From contig NZ_JAKCMV010000001.1 of the NCBI RefSeq assembly GCF_021440515.1, forward strand, positions 58,013 through 122,012: a stretch of DNA of 64,000 nucleotides, read 5' to 3'. Made by a program: the position numbers and the translations under genes. Of this stretch, positions 8,395 to 16,374 are shown piece by piece. A model generated the notes under the pieces. It was not told where the DNA came from, did no database searches, and saw nothing but the letters and a program-made list of their open reading frames with translations. The number at the start of each line of letters is the position of its first letter. The stretch's first letter is position 1. Source of the DNA: Enterobacter asburiae. GTDB taxonomy: Bacteria; Pseudomonadota; Gammaproteobacteria; Enterobacterales; Enterobacteriaceae.

Positions 8395-8603
8395 TGGGGG
8401 GGGAGTCCCCGCCAACATGGGCGAACCGAAGACCGGATGACAAGGGCTGGACGCCAGGGATGGCGGCCAGAGGCGAATCGAGACAGGATGTCGAGTTGAG
8501 CCGACCGCAGGCAGCAGGGCGAGAGGTGAGCGCAGTGCGAAGCACCGATTTTTCGCGGGGCCGCGGGGATTGATAAGGGGGCCGCGGTGGCCCCCTTATC
8601 TCG
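8395..8603. other. GC-rich intergenic element with serial hairpins
   Basis: After the REP cluster come about 200 bp with no convincing gene but several successive inverted repeats: GGGGA/TCCCC near 8400; CTGG-GCC/GGC-CCAG near 8448-8472; GACA-GGA-TGTC near 8482; GGTG-CGCA/TGCG-CACC near 8525-8546; and a perfect 12-bp stem, GATAAGGGGGCC with its complement, at 8572-8600. The final stem lacks a U-run on either strand. It could be a structured RNA, a repeat family of this genus, or an mRNA-end structure for yqeG. I do not recognise it. Confidence 0.5.
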
Positions 8604-8688
8604 TTCACAGGTAAAGAACGTATTATTTTATGCGGGTCTCAGGTGAACGAAACAATTCCACAAAACCACTACGCACCCGCTCAACAAA

Positions 8689-9918
8689 TCAACCCACAAA
8701 CATCACCGACACGCACAGCACCCCCACAATCAGCGTCAGCACATTCCCTATAGAACGATACTGCTTAAGCGCCGGGATAAGGAACGTCGACAGCGTGGGC
8801 ATAATAAATAAAATCATCGCGATAAGCGGTCCGCTGATGGCGTAAATCATCGAGATTGCGTTGGGGTTGATGCAGCACACCGCAAAGGTGATCAGCGACA
8901 CCCCGAGAATCGAAACCGCGCGGTTAAAGGCGCGGCTTTTCTTCACGCCAACCTGATTCAGCGACGACTTCACAATCTCGGTCGCCCCTTCAATCACGCC
9001 AAAATAGGTGCCGAGGAACGATTTCGACATGGCGATAATCGCCACCACAATCCCGGAAATACCCAGCCAGGCGGGGGATGACGGCATCATCGACAGCGCC
9101 GACAGAATCGTCACCCCTTCCTCCTTTGCCGCCACGATATAAGACGGCGGGATCGAGAGCAGGCAGCTGAAGACGAAGAACAGCACGCTCAGGCAGATGA
9201 TCAGGTAGGCCACCTTCATGATTTTTTTGCATTTACACATCGCGGCATCACCGTACTTCTCGCGACGGTCGACGGCGAACGTCGAGATAATCGGGGTATG
9301 GCTAAAAGCAAAAACCATCACCGGGATCGACACCCACACCTGGTGCAGCGTATGGCTATCGAACGCCATCTGGCTGGTCAACAGCGACGGCTGCCAGCTT
9401 CCGGTCAGATACAGGGAGACAAACAGGAAATAGGCAATCAGCGGAAACACCAGGAATCCCATCACCTTAATGGTGATGTGGCGGCCCATCAGGAAGATCA
9501 GGTTCAGCGCCAGCACCACGCCAAAACTCACCATCACCCGCACGCTCAGGTCGACCGTCATGCGCTTTGCCAGCTGCTCGGTTAACGAGTTGGTTATCGC
9601 CACCGCGTAGATCAGCACCACCACAAAAAACGCCACAAAGTAGAGCGTGGTGATCAGGTTGCCGATCTTCTTGCCGTAGTAATGGGTAACGGCCCCGGTG
9701 ATCCCCTCGTTGCCTTTGGTTTTCGAGGACAGGATAAACTGCGCCAGCGCCTTGTGCGGCCAGTAGGTAAGCGGATAAGCCACAAGGGCGGTAATAAACA
9801 GGACGATAGCGCCTGCGGAGCCGAGCTGAATGGGCAAGAACAGGGTTCCTGCGCCCACGGCGGTGCCATAGAGGGCGAAACTCCAGAGAGTCTCTTCTTT
9901 TGACCAAATTTTCGACAT
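8689..9918 (-). CDS. yqeG: YqeG, HAAAP-family amino-acid permease
   Basis: This 409-residue inner-membrane transporter has about eleven hydrophobic segments, in the hydroxy/aromatic amino acid permease family with SdaC and TdcC. It begins MSKIWSKEETLWSFALYGTAVG and is nearly word for word E. coli YqeG. Family members import serine or threonine by proton symport; the exact substrate here is not shown. In E. coli yqeG neighbours yqeF; here the two are separated by an efflux gene and a LysR gene. No strong ribosome-binding site is visible before the ATG at 9918. Confidence 0.92.
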   Translation of the reverse strand: MSKIWSKEETLWSFALYGTAVGAGTLFLPIQLGSAGAIVLFITALVAYPLTYWPHKALAQFILSSKTKGNEGITGAVTHYYGKKIGNLITTLYFVAFFVVVLIYAVAITNSLTEQLAKRMTVDLSVRVMVSFGVVLALNLIFLMGRHITIKVMGFLVFPLIAYFLFVSLYLTGSWQPSLLTSQMAFDSHTLHQVWVSIPVMVFAFSHTPIISTFAVDRREKYGDAAMCKCKKIMKVAYLIICLSVLFFVFSCLLSIPPSYIVAAKEEGVTILSALSMMPSSPAWLGISGIVVAIIAMSKSFLGTYFGVIEGATEIVKSSLNQVGVKKSRAFNRAVSILGVSLITFAVCCINPNAISMIYAISGPLIAMILFIMPTLSTFLIPALKQYRSIGNVLTLIVGVLCVSVMFVG

Positions 9919-10036
9919 TAGAGCAACGTATCAACTATAAAACGAACAAAAAGAAGTGCAATTTACCATAATTATGAGTCGAGGGCGCAGTTGCTTCGAG
10001 AGGAAGTGGCCGGAACGGGCGTCCGGCCAGACGGGG

Positions 10037-10498
10037 TTAGCCTGCGAGGGCACGTCGTTGCTGGCGGCGCTTGATGATTCTGGCGCGCAGCATGTCGTAG
10101 GCCCAGTTGTAAAACATGGTGTAGGGCAGGAAGAACAGGAAGAAACCTATTTCTAGTGTGAATGCCTGAAGCAGCGTCACGCCGAGAACGGCGGCCACGA
10201 TGGTTACGCCAATCACGATAAAGCCGCATTCAAATCCTAACGCGTGCAGGGCGCGGACTTTTGCCGTGCGGGTCACGCGCTGTACGGGCCAGAAGCGGTC
10301 AAAACCGAAGTTATAGATGATGTTCCAGATCATCGCCGTGGTGGCGAGGACAATGGTCAATCCTCCCATTTCAACCACCGAACGTTGCATGAGCCAGGCG
10401 GCCGTCGGGGCGAGGATCGCCGTGGCGATGCCCTCAAAACAGACGGCATGGAAGATCCGCTCCGGGAGTTTTCGCTGGAGTGCATCCTGATGTTGCAT
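10037..10498 (-). CDS. PACE-family multidrug efflux transporter
   Basis: This 153-residue membrane protein consists of two tandem bacterial transmembrane pair domains, each with two helices (FEGIATAILAPTAAWL and GFECGFIVIGVTIVAAV regions). It matches the proteobacterial antimicrobial compound efflux family, whose prototype AceI exports chlorhexidine. Internal duplication is visible: FHAVCFEG versus LHALGFECG, and WNIIYNFGFDRFWP versus YNWAYDMLRAR. The ATG at 10498 has an AGAGG ribosome-binding site five bases upstream and is preferred over the GTG at 10504. It is divergent from the neighbouring LysR gene, the usual arrangement for this family. Confidence 0.9.
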   Translation of the reverse strand: MQHQDALQRKLPERIFHAVCFEGIATAILAPTAAWLMQRSVVEMGGLTIVLATTAMIWNIIYNFGFDRFWPVQRVTRTAKVRALHALGFECGFIVIGVTIVAAVLGVTLLQAFTLEIGFFLFFLPYTMFYNWAYDMLRARIIKRRQQRRALAG

Positions 10499-10569
10499 AG
10501 TCACCTCTGTGAGTCGCCAGAATGGGCGGTGTTGCGGCCTATTTTTATCGCAAAAGATGATATATAAAA

Positions 10570-10582
10570 GATGGTATCCATC
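10570..10582. promoter_or_regulatory. Dyad in the PACE/LysR divergent promoter
   Basis: GATGG-TAT-CCATC is a perfect short dyad in the 100-bp divergent region, with the T-N11-A form common to LysR-type binding sites. It lies just upstream of the LysR ATG. Autoregulatory binding is an inference. Confidence 0.35.
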
Positions 10583-10599
10583 GATAAAGTAGATACATC

Positions 10600-11466
10600 A
10601 TGCGCTACTCTCCTGAAGCTCTCACCGCCTTTGTTGAAACGGTCGCGGCCGGATCCTTTTCTGCCGCCGCGCGGCGTTTGCGTAAAAGTCAGTCCACCAT
10701 CAGCACGGCGGTCGCCAACCTTGAGGCCGATCTGGGCTTTGAGCTGTTCGACCGCTCGGCGCGCCAGCCGGTGCTCACCGCTCAGGGCGAGCAGGTGCTG
10801 GGCTATGTGCAGTCGATCCTCGCCGCCAGCGCGCGCCTTGACGAGCTGGCGGTCTCGCTCACCGCGCAAACCGAAGCGCGGCTGACCTTTGTGCTGTCCG
10901 ACACCCTCAACCCGGACGTGCTGGAAGACCTCATGAACCAGTTCGACAGGCGTTTTCCCCATACGGAATTCGAATGCCTGATTGGTGAAGAAGAGGATGT
11001 GATCGATCTTCTGCAAAAGGAGAGGGCGCAGGTTGGCCTGACGGAGGCGCGCGAAAATTACCCGACCGGGATCGGCGCGATCCGGCTCCCCATGCAGACC
11101 CGCATGGCGATCTATGTCTCGACGACCCATCCTCTTGCCGGGCAAACGCACACCGAAGCCGATGAACTGCACGGGTGGCGCGAGCTGCGGCTGAACACCT
11201 ATCTTGAGCGCGAGCCTGCGCTGGCGCGGGGGCCGGTGTGGTCAGCGCCGAATTACCTGTTACTCTTGAGTATGGCGGTGCAGGGCTTTGGCTGGTGCGC
11301 GCTGCCCTGTGCGCTGGTGGATGAGTTTGCAGCGGCGAAATCGCTGGTGCAGCTTAACGTCCCCGGATGGCCGCGATCGATTGCTATCGATCTGTTATGG
11401 AATAAACGCTCCCCGCCGGGCATCGCCGGAAGCTGGCTGCGGCAGTATCTTCAGGACGCGCGCTAA
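10600..11466 (+). CDS. LysR-type transcriptional regulator next to PACE pump
   Basis: This 288-residue regulator has an N-terminal winged helix-turn-helix (residues ~5-60, with FSAAARRLRKSQSTISTAVANLE) and a C-terminal periplasmic-binding-like effector domain. It is transcribed divergently from the efflux gene, with about 100 bp between them. LysR neighbours of PACE pumps commonly activate them in response to the exported compound. The inducer is unknown. It precedes yqeF by 92 bp but need not regulate it. Confidence 0.88.
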   Translation: MRYSPEALTAFVETVAAGSFSAAARRLRKSQSTISTAVANLEADLGFELFDRSARQPVLTAQGEQVLGYVQSILAASARLDELAVSLTAQTEARLTFVLSDTLNPDVLEDLMNQFDRRFPHTEFECLIGEEEDVIDLLQKERAQVGLTEARENYPTGIGAIRLPMQTRMAIYVSTTHPLAGQTHTEADELHGWRELRLNTYLEREPALARGPVWSAPNYLLLLSMAVQGFGWCALPCALVDEFAAAKSLVQLNVPGWPRSIAIDLLWNKRSPPGIAGSWLRQYLQDAR

Positions 11467-11492
11467 TCCTGTGACAAGACTCACTTTTTTTA

Positions 11493-11511
11493 AACAATTG
11501 CGTCAATTGTT
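11493..11511. promoter_or_regulatory. Perfect 19-bp dyad upstream of yqeF
   Basis: AACAATTG-CGT-CAATTGTT is a perfect inverted repeat in the short gap before yqeF. The symmetry and position suggest an operator for an unidentified regulator, but the binding protein is unknown. Confidence 0.4.
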
Positions 11512-11558
11512 GATAACAATACTCTACTATCGTCATGTCATTTTACCCAGAGGTCGTG

Positions 11559-12737
11559 ATGAAAGATGTCGTTATAGTGGGTGCGTTGCGTACGGCTATC
11601 GGCTGTTTTCAGGGGGCGTTATCCCGCCATTCTGCCGTGGATTTAGGCAGCGTGGTGGTGAAGGCGCTGGTGGAACGCAGCGGGATCGCCGCGCATGAAG
11701 TCGACGAGGTGATCCTCGGCCAGGTGCTGACGGCGGGTGCCGGGCAAAACCCTGCGCGACAGGCGGCGCTGAAAGGCGGTCTGCCAAATACCGTGTCCGC
11801 TATCACCATCAACGACGTCTGCGGCTCTGGCCTCAAGGCGCTGCATCTTGCCACGCAGGCGATACAGTGCGGCGAAGCGGATGTGGTCATTGCCGGGGGG
11901 CAGGAAAACATGAGCCGTGCCCCGCACGTGCTGACCGACAGCCGCACCGGGGCGCAGCTTGGCAACAGCCAGCTGATTGACAGCCTGGTGCATGACGGCC
12001 TGTGGGACGCGTTCAACGATTACCATATGGGCGTGACGGCGGAAAACCTGGCGCGTGAGTATGGCATCAGCCGCGAGTTGCAGGACGCCTACGCCCTCAG
12101 CTCGCAGCAAAAAGCCCGCGCGGCGATTGATTCCGGGCGTTTCCGCGATGAAATCGTCCCCGTCAGCGCGCTCCGTCAGAGCGGGGATTCGGTGATGATC
12201 GATACCGACGAGCAGCCGCGTACCGATGCCAGCGCGGAAGGGCTGGCGATGCTCAATCCCGCGTTTGAAACCCTCGGTTCGGTCACCGCCGGAAACGCCT
12301 CTTCTATTAATGACGGCGCTGCGGCCGTGATGATGATGAGCGAAAGCAAAGCCGAAGAGCTGGATCTGCCCGTGCTGGCGCGCATCAAGGCGTTTGCCAG
12401 CGTCGGGGTTGATCCCGCGCTGATGGGCATCGCCCCGGTCTATGCGACCCGCCGCTGCCTGGAGCGTGCAGGCTGGCAGCTTGACGAGGTCGATCTGATC
12501 GAAGTGAACGAAGCCTTTGCGGCGCAGGCGATCTCGGTGGGCAAAATGCTGGAGTGGGATCCGCTGCGGGTGAACGTGAACGGCGGGGCTATCGCGCTCG
12601 GCCATCCTATTGGCGCCTCCGGCTGCCGTATTCTGGTTTCGCTGGTGCATGAAATGATGAAACGTAACGCCCGCAAGGGGCTGGCGACGCTCTGTATCGG
12701 CGGTGGGCAAGGGGTGGCGTTAGCCATCGAGCGATAA
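11559..12737 (+). CDS. yqeF: Acetyl-CoA C-acetyltransferase (thiolase) YqeF
   Basis: This 392-residue biosynthetic-type thiolase condenses two acetyl-CoA to acetoacetyl-CoA, or catalyses the reverse reaction. The nucleophilic Cys88 is in NDVCGSG, His349 is in GHPIGASG and the second catalytic Cys379 is in CIGGGQG. The ATG at 11559 has an AGAGG site a few bases upstream and gives the same N-terminus as E. coli YqeF (MKDVVIVGALRT). An in-frame ATG 24 bases upstream was rejected because it lacks a ribosome-binding site. The gene ends at a strong terminator and keeps its E. coli position near kduI and kduD. Confidence 0.93.
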   Translation: MKDVVIVGALRTAIGCFQGALSRHSAVDLGSVVVKALVERSGIAAHEVDEVILGQVLTAGAGQNPARQAALKGGLPNTVSAITINDVCGSGLKALHLATQAIQCGEADVVIAGGQENMSRAPHVLTDSRTGAQLGNSQLIDSLVHDGLWDAFNDYHMGVTAENLAREYGISRELQDAYALSSQQKARAAIDSGRFRDEIVPVSALRQSGDSVMIDTDEQPRTDASAEGLAMLNPAFETLGSVTAGNASSINDGAAAVMMMSESKAEELDLPVLARIKAFASVGVDPALMGIAPVYATRRCLERAGWQLDEVDLIEVNEAFAAQAISVGKMLEWDPLRVNVNGGAIALGHPIGASGCRILVSLVHEMMKRNARKGLATLCIGGGQGVALAIER

Positions 12738-12758
12738 CCGTTTCTTCCCTCTCTCAAT

Positions 12759-12789
12759 AAAAAGCCTCCTTCCGGGAGGTTTTTTTTTC
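12759..12789 (+). terminator. Terminator after yqeF
   Basis: A CCTCC/GGAGG hairpin is followed by nine T residues, right after the yqeF stop codon. Confidence 0.85.
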
Positions 12790-12984
12790 ACATGTCGAAC
12801 GATCTCTTTACGCTTTTACGTTAAATCTCCGTCAAAACGCGAATGCTTCCGCGCTTAATTATATTAAGTGCGATCTTTTAACGTGATCTCTCTCCTGAAA
12901 TTTACCTTTTGACTGCCGTTTTTGTTGACGGAAGTCACGTCCGTCTTTGCCAAAAAAAATGAAACAAGTAATTACGATCTTTGT

Positions 12985-13005
12985 CACTAAAATAACGTTA
13001 CTTAA
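12985..13005. promoter_or_regulatory. Weaker KdgR-like box upstream of kdgM
   Basis: The core CTAAAATAACGTTACTTAA resembles the KdgR consensus (AATRAAAY-N-RTTTYATT) and sits about 40 bp before a better box. The 322-bp yqeF-kdgM gap otherwise shows AT-rich promoter-like sequence but no gene. Confidence 0.4.
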
Positions 13006-13026
13006 AAAATAAACTACAGTTCCATA

Positions 13027-13047
13027 AAAACGAAACGTTATTTTAAT
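13027..13047. promoter_or_regulatory. KdgR-like operator overlapping kdgM leader
   Basis: The core CGAAACGTTATTTTAAT, just upstream of the kdgM ATG, matches the KdgR consensus well. It would let the repressor block the porin gene until 2-keto-3-deoxygluconate accumulates. Regulation is inferred from the site; no kdgR gene is in the window. Confidence 0.65.
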
Positions 13048-13059
13048 TGAGGGTTTTTC

Positions 13060-13743
13060 ATGTTAAAGAAATCTCTGGCAATTGCTTCCCTGGTGGGCGC
13101 CTCTTTTGCAGCTCAGGCTGTTACCGTCGATCTGCGTCACGAATATATCGATAGCGGCTCCAACGCCGACCGCGTGTCGGTCTCCCATCGCTTTGATAAC
13201 GGGCTGGGTTTTTCGGTTGAAGCCAAGTGGAAATCCGGTGGTGATAAGGCGGATCAGCCTTTCGCGGACGTGGTGGGAAACGGTCATGAAGATCAGATTA
13301 GCTGGCGCTGGAAAGCAACGGATAATATCGCGCTGACGCCAGCCTTTACGATTGAGAGTAATGACAGCCGTACTATTTATAAACCGAATTTGCATCTGCA
13401 ATATAGTTTCGATAATGGATTCTACGTTGCCGCGCGTTACCGTTATGAATATACCCGTTATCCGTCAAGCTCTAATAAAGAAGATGACAAGGTTAACCGT
13501 GGCGATGCATGGGTTGGCTGGGTGTTGGGTAATTTCCGCACCGAGCTTAACTACGTTTACGCAAAAAGCTCAGAAGGTATGATTCGTAATAATAATAAAG
13601 ACTACTCTAACGAATATAATGCCAAGCTGGCGTACAAGTGGGATAAAAACTGGGCGCCGTATGTTGAGGTGGGTAACGTGGGCGTGAAAGAGACTGACGA
13701 ACGCCAGACCCGTTTCCGTTTAGGCGTGGCATATTCATTCTGA
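13060..13743 (+). CDS. kdgM: KdgM/KdgN-family oligogalacturonate-specific outer-membrane porin
   Basis: This 227-residue porin has a signal peptide over residues 1-20 (cleavage after FAAQA) and a mature beta-barrel that begins VTVDLRHEY and ends in a terminal phenylalanine, the usual outer-membrane assembly signal. The repeated alternating aromatic strands (YKPNLHLQYSFDNGFYVAARY and the like) fit the 12-strand KdgM barrel. The protein lets acidic pectin oligomers pass the outer membrane. It is monocistronic with its own terminator and a KdgR-like box. NanC is a related sialic-acid porin, but the pectin context favours KdgM. Confidence 0.9.
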   Translation: MLKKSLAIASLVGASFAAQAVTVDLRHEYIDSGSNADRVSVSHRFDNGLGFSVEAKWKSGGDKADQPFADVVGNGHEDQISWRWKATDNIALTPAFTIESNDSRTIYKPNLHLQYSFDNGFYVAARYRYEYTRYPSSSNKEDDKVNRGDAWVGWVLGNFRTELNYVYAKSSEGMIRNNNKDYSNEYNAKLAYKWDKNWAPYVEVGNVGVKETDERQTRFRLGVAYSF

Positions 13744-13767
13744 TAAATAATAAGCAGTACCTCCGGG

Positions 13768-13800
13768 AAAAAAACCGACTCGTTTGAGCCGGTTTTTTTT
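13768..13800 (+). terminator. Terminator after kdgM
   Basis: The hairpin AACCG-CTC/GAG-CGGTT is followed by eight T residues on the plus strand. Confidence 0.85.
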
Positions 13801-13820
13801 GTGTTAATAAGCCCGCACTG

Positions 13821-13847
13821 AAAAAAAAGCCCTCCACGAGGGAGGGC
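13821..13847 (-). terminator. Terminator after ogl
   Basis: Read on the minus strand, GCCCTCC and GGAGGGC form a stem followed by eight T residues, 30 bp beyond the ogl stop codon. Confidence 0.88.
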
Positions 13848-13876
13848 AAGGCCAGTTACAGAAACACTAACTCAAA

Positions 13877-15052
13877 TCATGCATGCAACAGTTCAGGTTG
13901 CTCGGGGAGTTTCGCGATATAGAGCGCAGGCTTGCCGTCTTTATCGGAACTGAACAGCACCGCGGTATCATCCGGGGTAAAGGATGGATGCGGGTGGGTG
14001 ACCTGGCGGCTGTTTGCCACCGTTGCCCAGGAGGTATCGTGACGGGCGATGCGGAAATACGCTTTCTTCGCCACGTCAAAGGCATAGAGATAAGGATCGT
14101 TATCAATGGTGTACCCGCCGGTGTCCTTTACGTCGACCGGCGTGCCGGAGCCGTCACCCACCAGCATCGTGCCGTCAAAGTTGCTCATCAGATGCGAGCA
14201 GGCCGGCATCTGCATCACTTCTTCGTTAACCGCAGTGTCAGGGTTATAGCGGGAGATGGTGCGGCCCTGCTGACCTTTCAGATACGAAACATAAACCAGC
14301 GCGGAGCCGTTCGGCACCCAGAACTCGTGGGTGCAGCTTTCGCCGGGCGCGTGTTCTTTCACTTTACGCACGTTGCTGCCGTCTTCGTTGACCAGCCACA
14401 TGCGGGCGTCCACCAGATCGTGCGGCCCTTCGTGACAGAAGGCGACGGTATTGTCGTCAAACGGACGGTAAATCGGGTGACCGAGCCAGATTTTCTCCTC
14501 GTGGATCGTCGAGCTTTCGCCGGTTTTCAGATCCACGCGCAGCAGGCGGCAGTGCGGCCCTTTGTGGAAGAAGTCGTGGAATATCTTCCAGTCGTTGAGC
14601 GGCGTCCAGTCGCTTTTGGCGATTTCGATACCCACCAGTTTGGTGCAGTCGCTGTTGGCAACCCAGGTGCCGTACCCGACCCACTCATCCGGCACGCGAT
14701 ACACTTCGCGCTCGACCAGCGTCTTTAAATTCACTTCAAGCAGCGAGCGATCGTTCTTCACATAGTAGAAGGAGGTGTCGTCCGGCGAGAGGAAGCCGCC
14801 AAAGGTGTTATCTCCCGCGCCTTCGGTTAGCTGCACGGCTTCGGCGTTTTTGAGATCCAGCAGATAGTAGTTCCAGTGGCCGTCGAACTCCCCGGCAAAC
14901 AGCAGATGGCTACCGTCGTTAAAGAAGCACTTCTGGTAGAAGTAATTGCGGTGACAGGTTACTTCCGGGGGGGTCAGGCGGGTCACTTCCACGCCCGTAT
15001 CCGGATCGCGGCTGACCTCGTAGTTCAGCTTGACCCGCATACCTTTAGCCAT
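13877..15052 (-). CDS. ogl: Oligogalacturonate lyase (PL22)
   Basis: This 391-residue cytoplasmic lyase of polysaccharide lyase family 22 cleaves di- and trigalacturonates by beta-elimination to 5-keto-4-deoxyuronate. It begins MAKGMRVKLNYEVSRDPDTG and has the repeated propeller-blade character of the family, with a histidine-rich active-site region including FCHEGPHD and CTHEFWVPNG that would bind the catalytic metal. There is no signal peptide, consistent with action inside the cell. It is divergent from kduI-kduD, with KdgR-like boxes in the shared 423-bp region. E. coli K-12 lacks it. Confidence 0.93.
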   Translation of the reverse strand: MAKGMRVKLNYEVSRDPDTGVEVTRLTPPEVTCHRNYFYQKCFFNDGSHLLFAGEFDGHWNYYLLDLKNAEAVQLTEGAGDNTFGGFLSPDDTSFYYVKNDRSLLEVNLKTLVEREVYRVPDEWVGYGTWVANSDCTKLVGIEIAKSDWTPLNDWKIFHDFFHKGPHCRLLRVDLKTGESSTIHEEKIWLGHPIYRPFDDNTVAFCHEGPHDLVDARMWLVNEDGSNVRKVKEHAPGESCTHEFWVPNGSALVYVSYLKGQQGRTISRYNPDTAVNEEVMQMPACSHLMSNFDGTMLVGDGSGTPVDVKDTGGYTIDNDPYLYAFDVAKKAYFRIARHDTSWATVANSRQVTHPHPSFTPDDTAVLFSSDKDGKPALYIAKLPEQPELLHA

Positions 15053-15102
15053 AATGTGCTCCTTGTTCGCCAGAAAGATGAGTTAAAAACTGGGTATTAA
15101 AT

Positions 15103-15123
15103 TATCAAAACAACGTTTCAATA
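15103..15123. promoter_or_regulatory. KdgR-like operator upstream of ogl
   Basis: The core TCAAAACAACGTTTCAATA is a near-consensus KdgR site about 50 bp before the ogl start, placed to repress the minus-strand promoter. The rest of the 423-bp ogl-kduI gap contains two more boxes nearer kduI and no gene. Confidence 0.7.
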
Positions 15124-15346
15124 TGTGTGACTGATGGCGCAATTTGTAAGATTAATTGATTAGCGTGATGTCATCTTTGTTTTTTAACGCGGAATGTTTT
15201 ACGCATGGTCAAAACTTAAAGGTTTTATAATCTCTTGTTTACTATGATGAATATTGTTTTTCCTCCGCGCCGGATCCGCCGTTATTCTCCCGTCAATGCG
15301 CAACATTCGTGATCGAAACTACATTTCTGGGATTAATATCCAGAAA

Positions 15347-15367
15347 AAGTGAAACGTTGTTTTAAAT
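15347..15367. promoter_or_regulatory. KdgR-like operator upstream of kduI (distal)
   Basis: The core GTGAAACGTTGTTTTAAAT is a good match to the KdgR consensus, about 110 bp before the kduI GTG. Confidence 0.65.
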
Positions 15368-15412
15368 GTAATTGAAAACCCCCATTGCTGCGGCTACTAT
15401 GTGCTCATCGAC

Positions 15413-15435
15413 AAAACGGAACGTCGTTTCGTTAA
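15413..15435. promoter_or_regulatory. Second KdgR-like box upstream of kduI (proximal)
   Basis: The core CGGAACGTCGTTTCGTT keeps the central dyad but deviates in the flanks. It lies about 40 bp before the kduI start and may cooperate with the box at 15347. Confidence 0.45.
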
Positions 15436-15475
15436 TCAACTTTGCCTTAAGGCAGGATCAATTCTGGAGGGTAGT

Positions 15476-16312
15476 GTGGAGATCAGACAAAGCATCCACA
15501 GTGCGCACGCAAAGACGCTGGATACTCAGGGGCTGCGCAACGAGTTTTTAGTTGAGAAGGTGTTTGAAGCTGACGCTTACACCATGGTTTACAGCCACAT
15601 CGACCGCATCATCGTGGGCGGCATTATGCCGGTCAGTAATACCGTGTCGGTGGGCGGCGAAGTGGGTAAACAGCTCGGCGTGAGCTACTTCCTGGAGCGC
15701 CGCGAGCTGGGCGCGATCAACATCGGCGGGCCGGGCACCATCACCGTAGACGGCCAGTGTTTTGAAATTGGCCATCGCGATGCGCTGTACGTCGGCAAGG
15801 GGGCGAAAGAGGTCGTTTTCGCCAGCATCGACAGCAGCCAGCCCGCGAAGTTCTACTATAACTGCGCCCCGGCGCATACCGCCTATCCAACCAAAAAAGT
15901 GACGCCCGCTGACGTTGCTCCGGTCACGCTCGGCGATAACCTCACCAGCAACCGCCGCACCATCAATAAATATTTCGTTCCTGACGTGCTGGAAACCTGC
16001 CAGCTCAGCATGGGGCTGACCGAGCTTGAGCCGGGCAACCTGTGGAACACCATGCCGTGCCACACCCATGAGCGCCGCATGGAAGTCTATTTCTACTTCA
16101 ACATGGAAGAAGATGCCTGCGTGTTCCACATGATGGGGCAGCCGCAGGAAACGCGCCATATCGTGATGCATAACGAGCAGGCCGTGATTTCACCAAGCTG
16201 GTCCATTCACTCAGGCGTGGGAACCCGTGCGTATACCTTTATCTGGGGTATGGTCGGTGAAAACCAGGTCTTTGATGACATGGACCACGTGGCCGTTAAG
16301 GATCTGCGCTAG
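15476..16312 (+). CDS. kduI: 5-dehydro-4-deoxy-D-glucuronate isomerase KduI
   Basis: KduI converts 5-keto-4-deoxyuronate to 3-deoxy-D-glycero-2,5-hexodiulosonate. I chose the GTG at 15476, preceded by CTGGAGGG, because it gives the 278 residues of E. coli KduI beginning [15 protein letters not shown]; the longer frame from 15401 adds a non-conserved extension. The cupin metal ligands His196, His198 and Glu203 are visible in CHTHERRME, and the later histidine is in SWSIHSG. kduD follows after 62 bp on the same strand. Expression is probably controlled by KdgR through the upstream boxes. Confidence 0.94.
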   Translation: MEIRQSIHSAHAKTLDTQGLRNEFLVEKVFEADAYTMVYSHIDRIIVGGIMPVSNTVSVGGEVGKQLGVSYFLERRELGAINIGGPGTITVDGQCFEIGHRDALYVGKGAKEVVFASIDSSQPAKFYYNCAPAHTAYPTKKVTPADVAPVTLGDNLTSNRRTINKYFVPDVLETCQLSMGLTELEPGNLWNTMPCHTHERRMEVYFYFNMEEDACVFHMMGQPQETRHIVMHNEQAVISPSWSIHSGVGTRAYTFIWGMVGENQVFDDMDHVAVKDLR

Positions 16313-16374
16313 TCGCGGGCAGTTAAACAACTATCTGCCTGTGAGTGACAGGCTGAAAAGAGTAAGGAATAAAC

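Noticed and set aside
8253..8397. Possible CRISPR array in the repeated segment after yjdJ
   Set aside because: There are only two long tandem copies plus an inverted one, the units are REP palindromes, spacers are not unique and no cas genes are present.
8316..8573. Small open frame of 85 codons in the REP/hairpin region
   Set aside because: It runs through REP palindromes and hairpin arms, has no ribosome-binding site and is low in complexity; it is better explained as non-coding.
8572..8600. 12-bp perfect stem considered as an intrinsic terminator
   Set aside because: There is no run of T residues after the stem on either strand, so it was listed only as part of the hairpin element.
15401..15475. 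Upstream extension of KduI to an earlier ATG
   Set aside because: The added residues are not seen in KduI proteins and run through a KdgR-like operator; the GTG at 15476 with GGAGG gives the family length.
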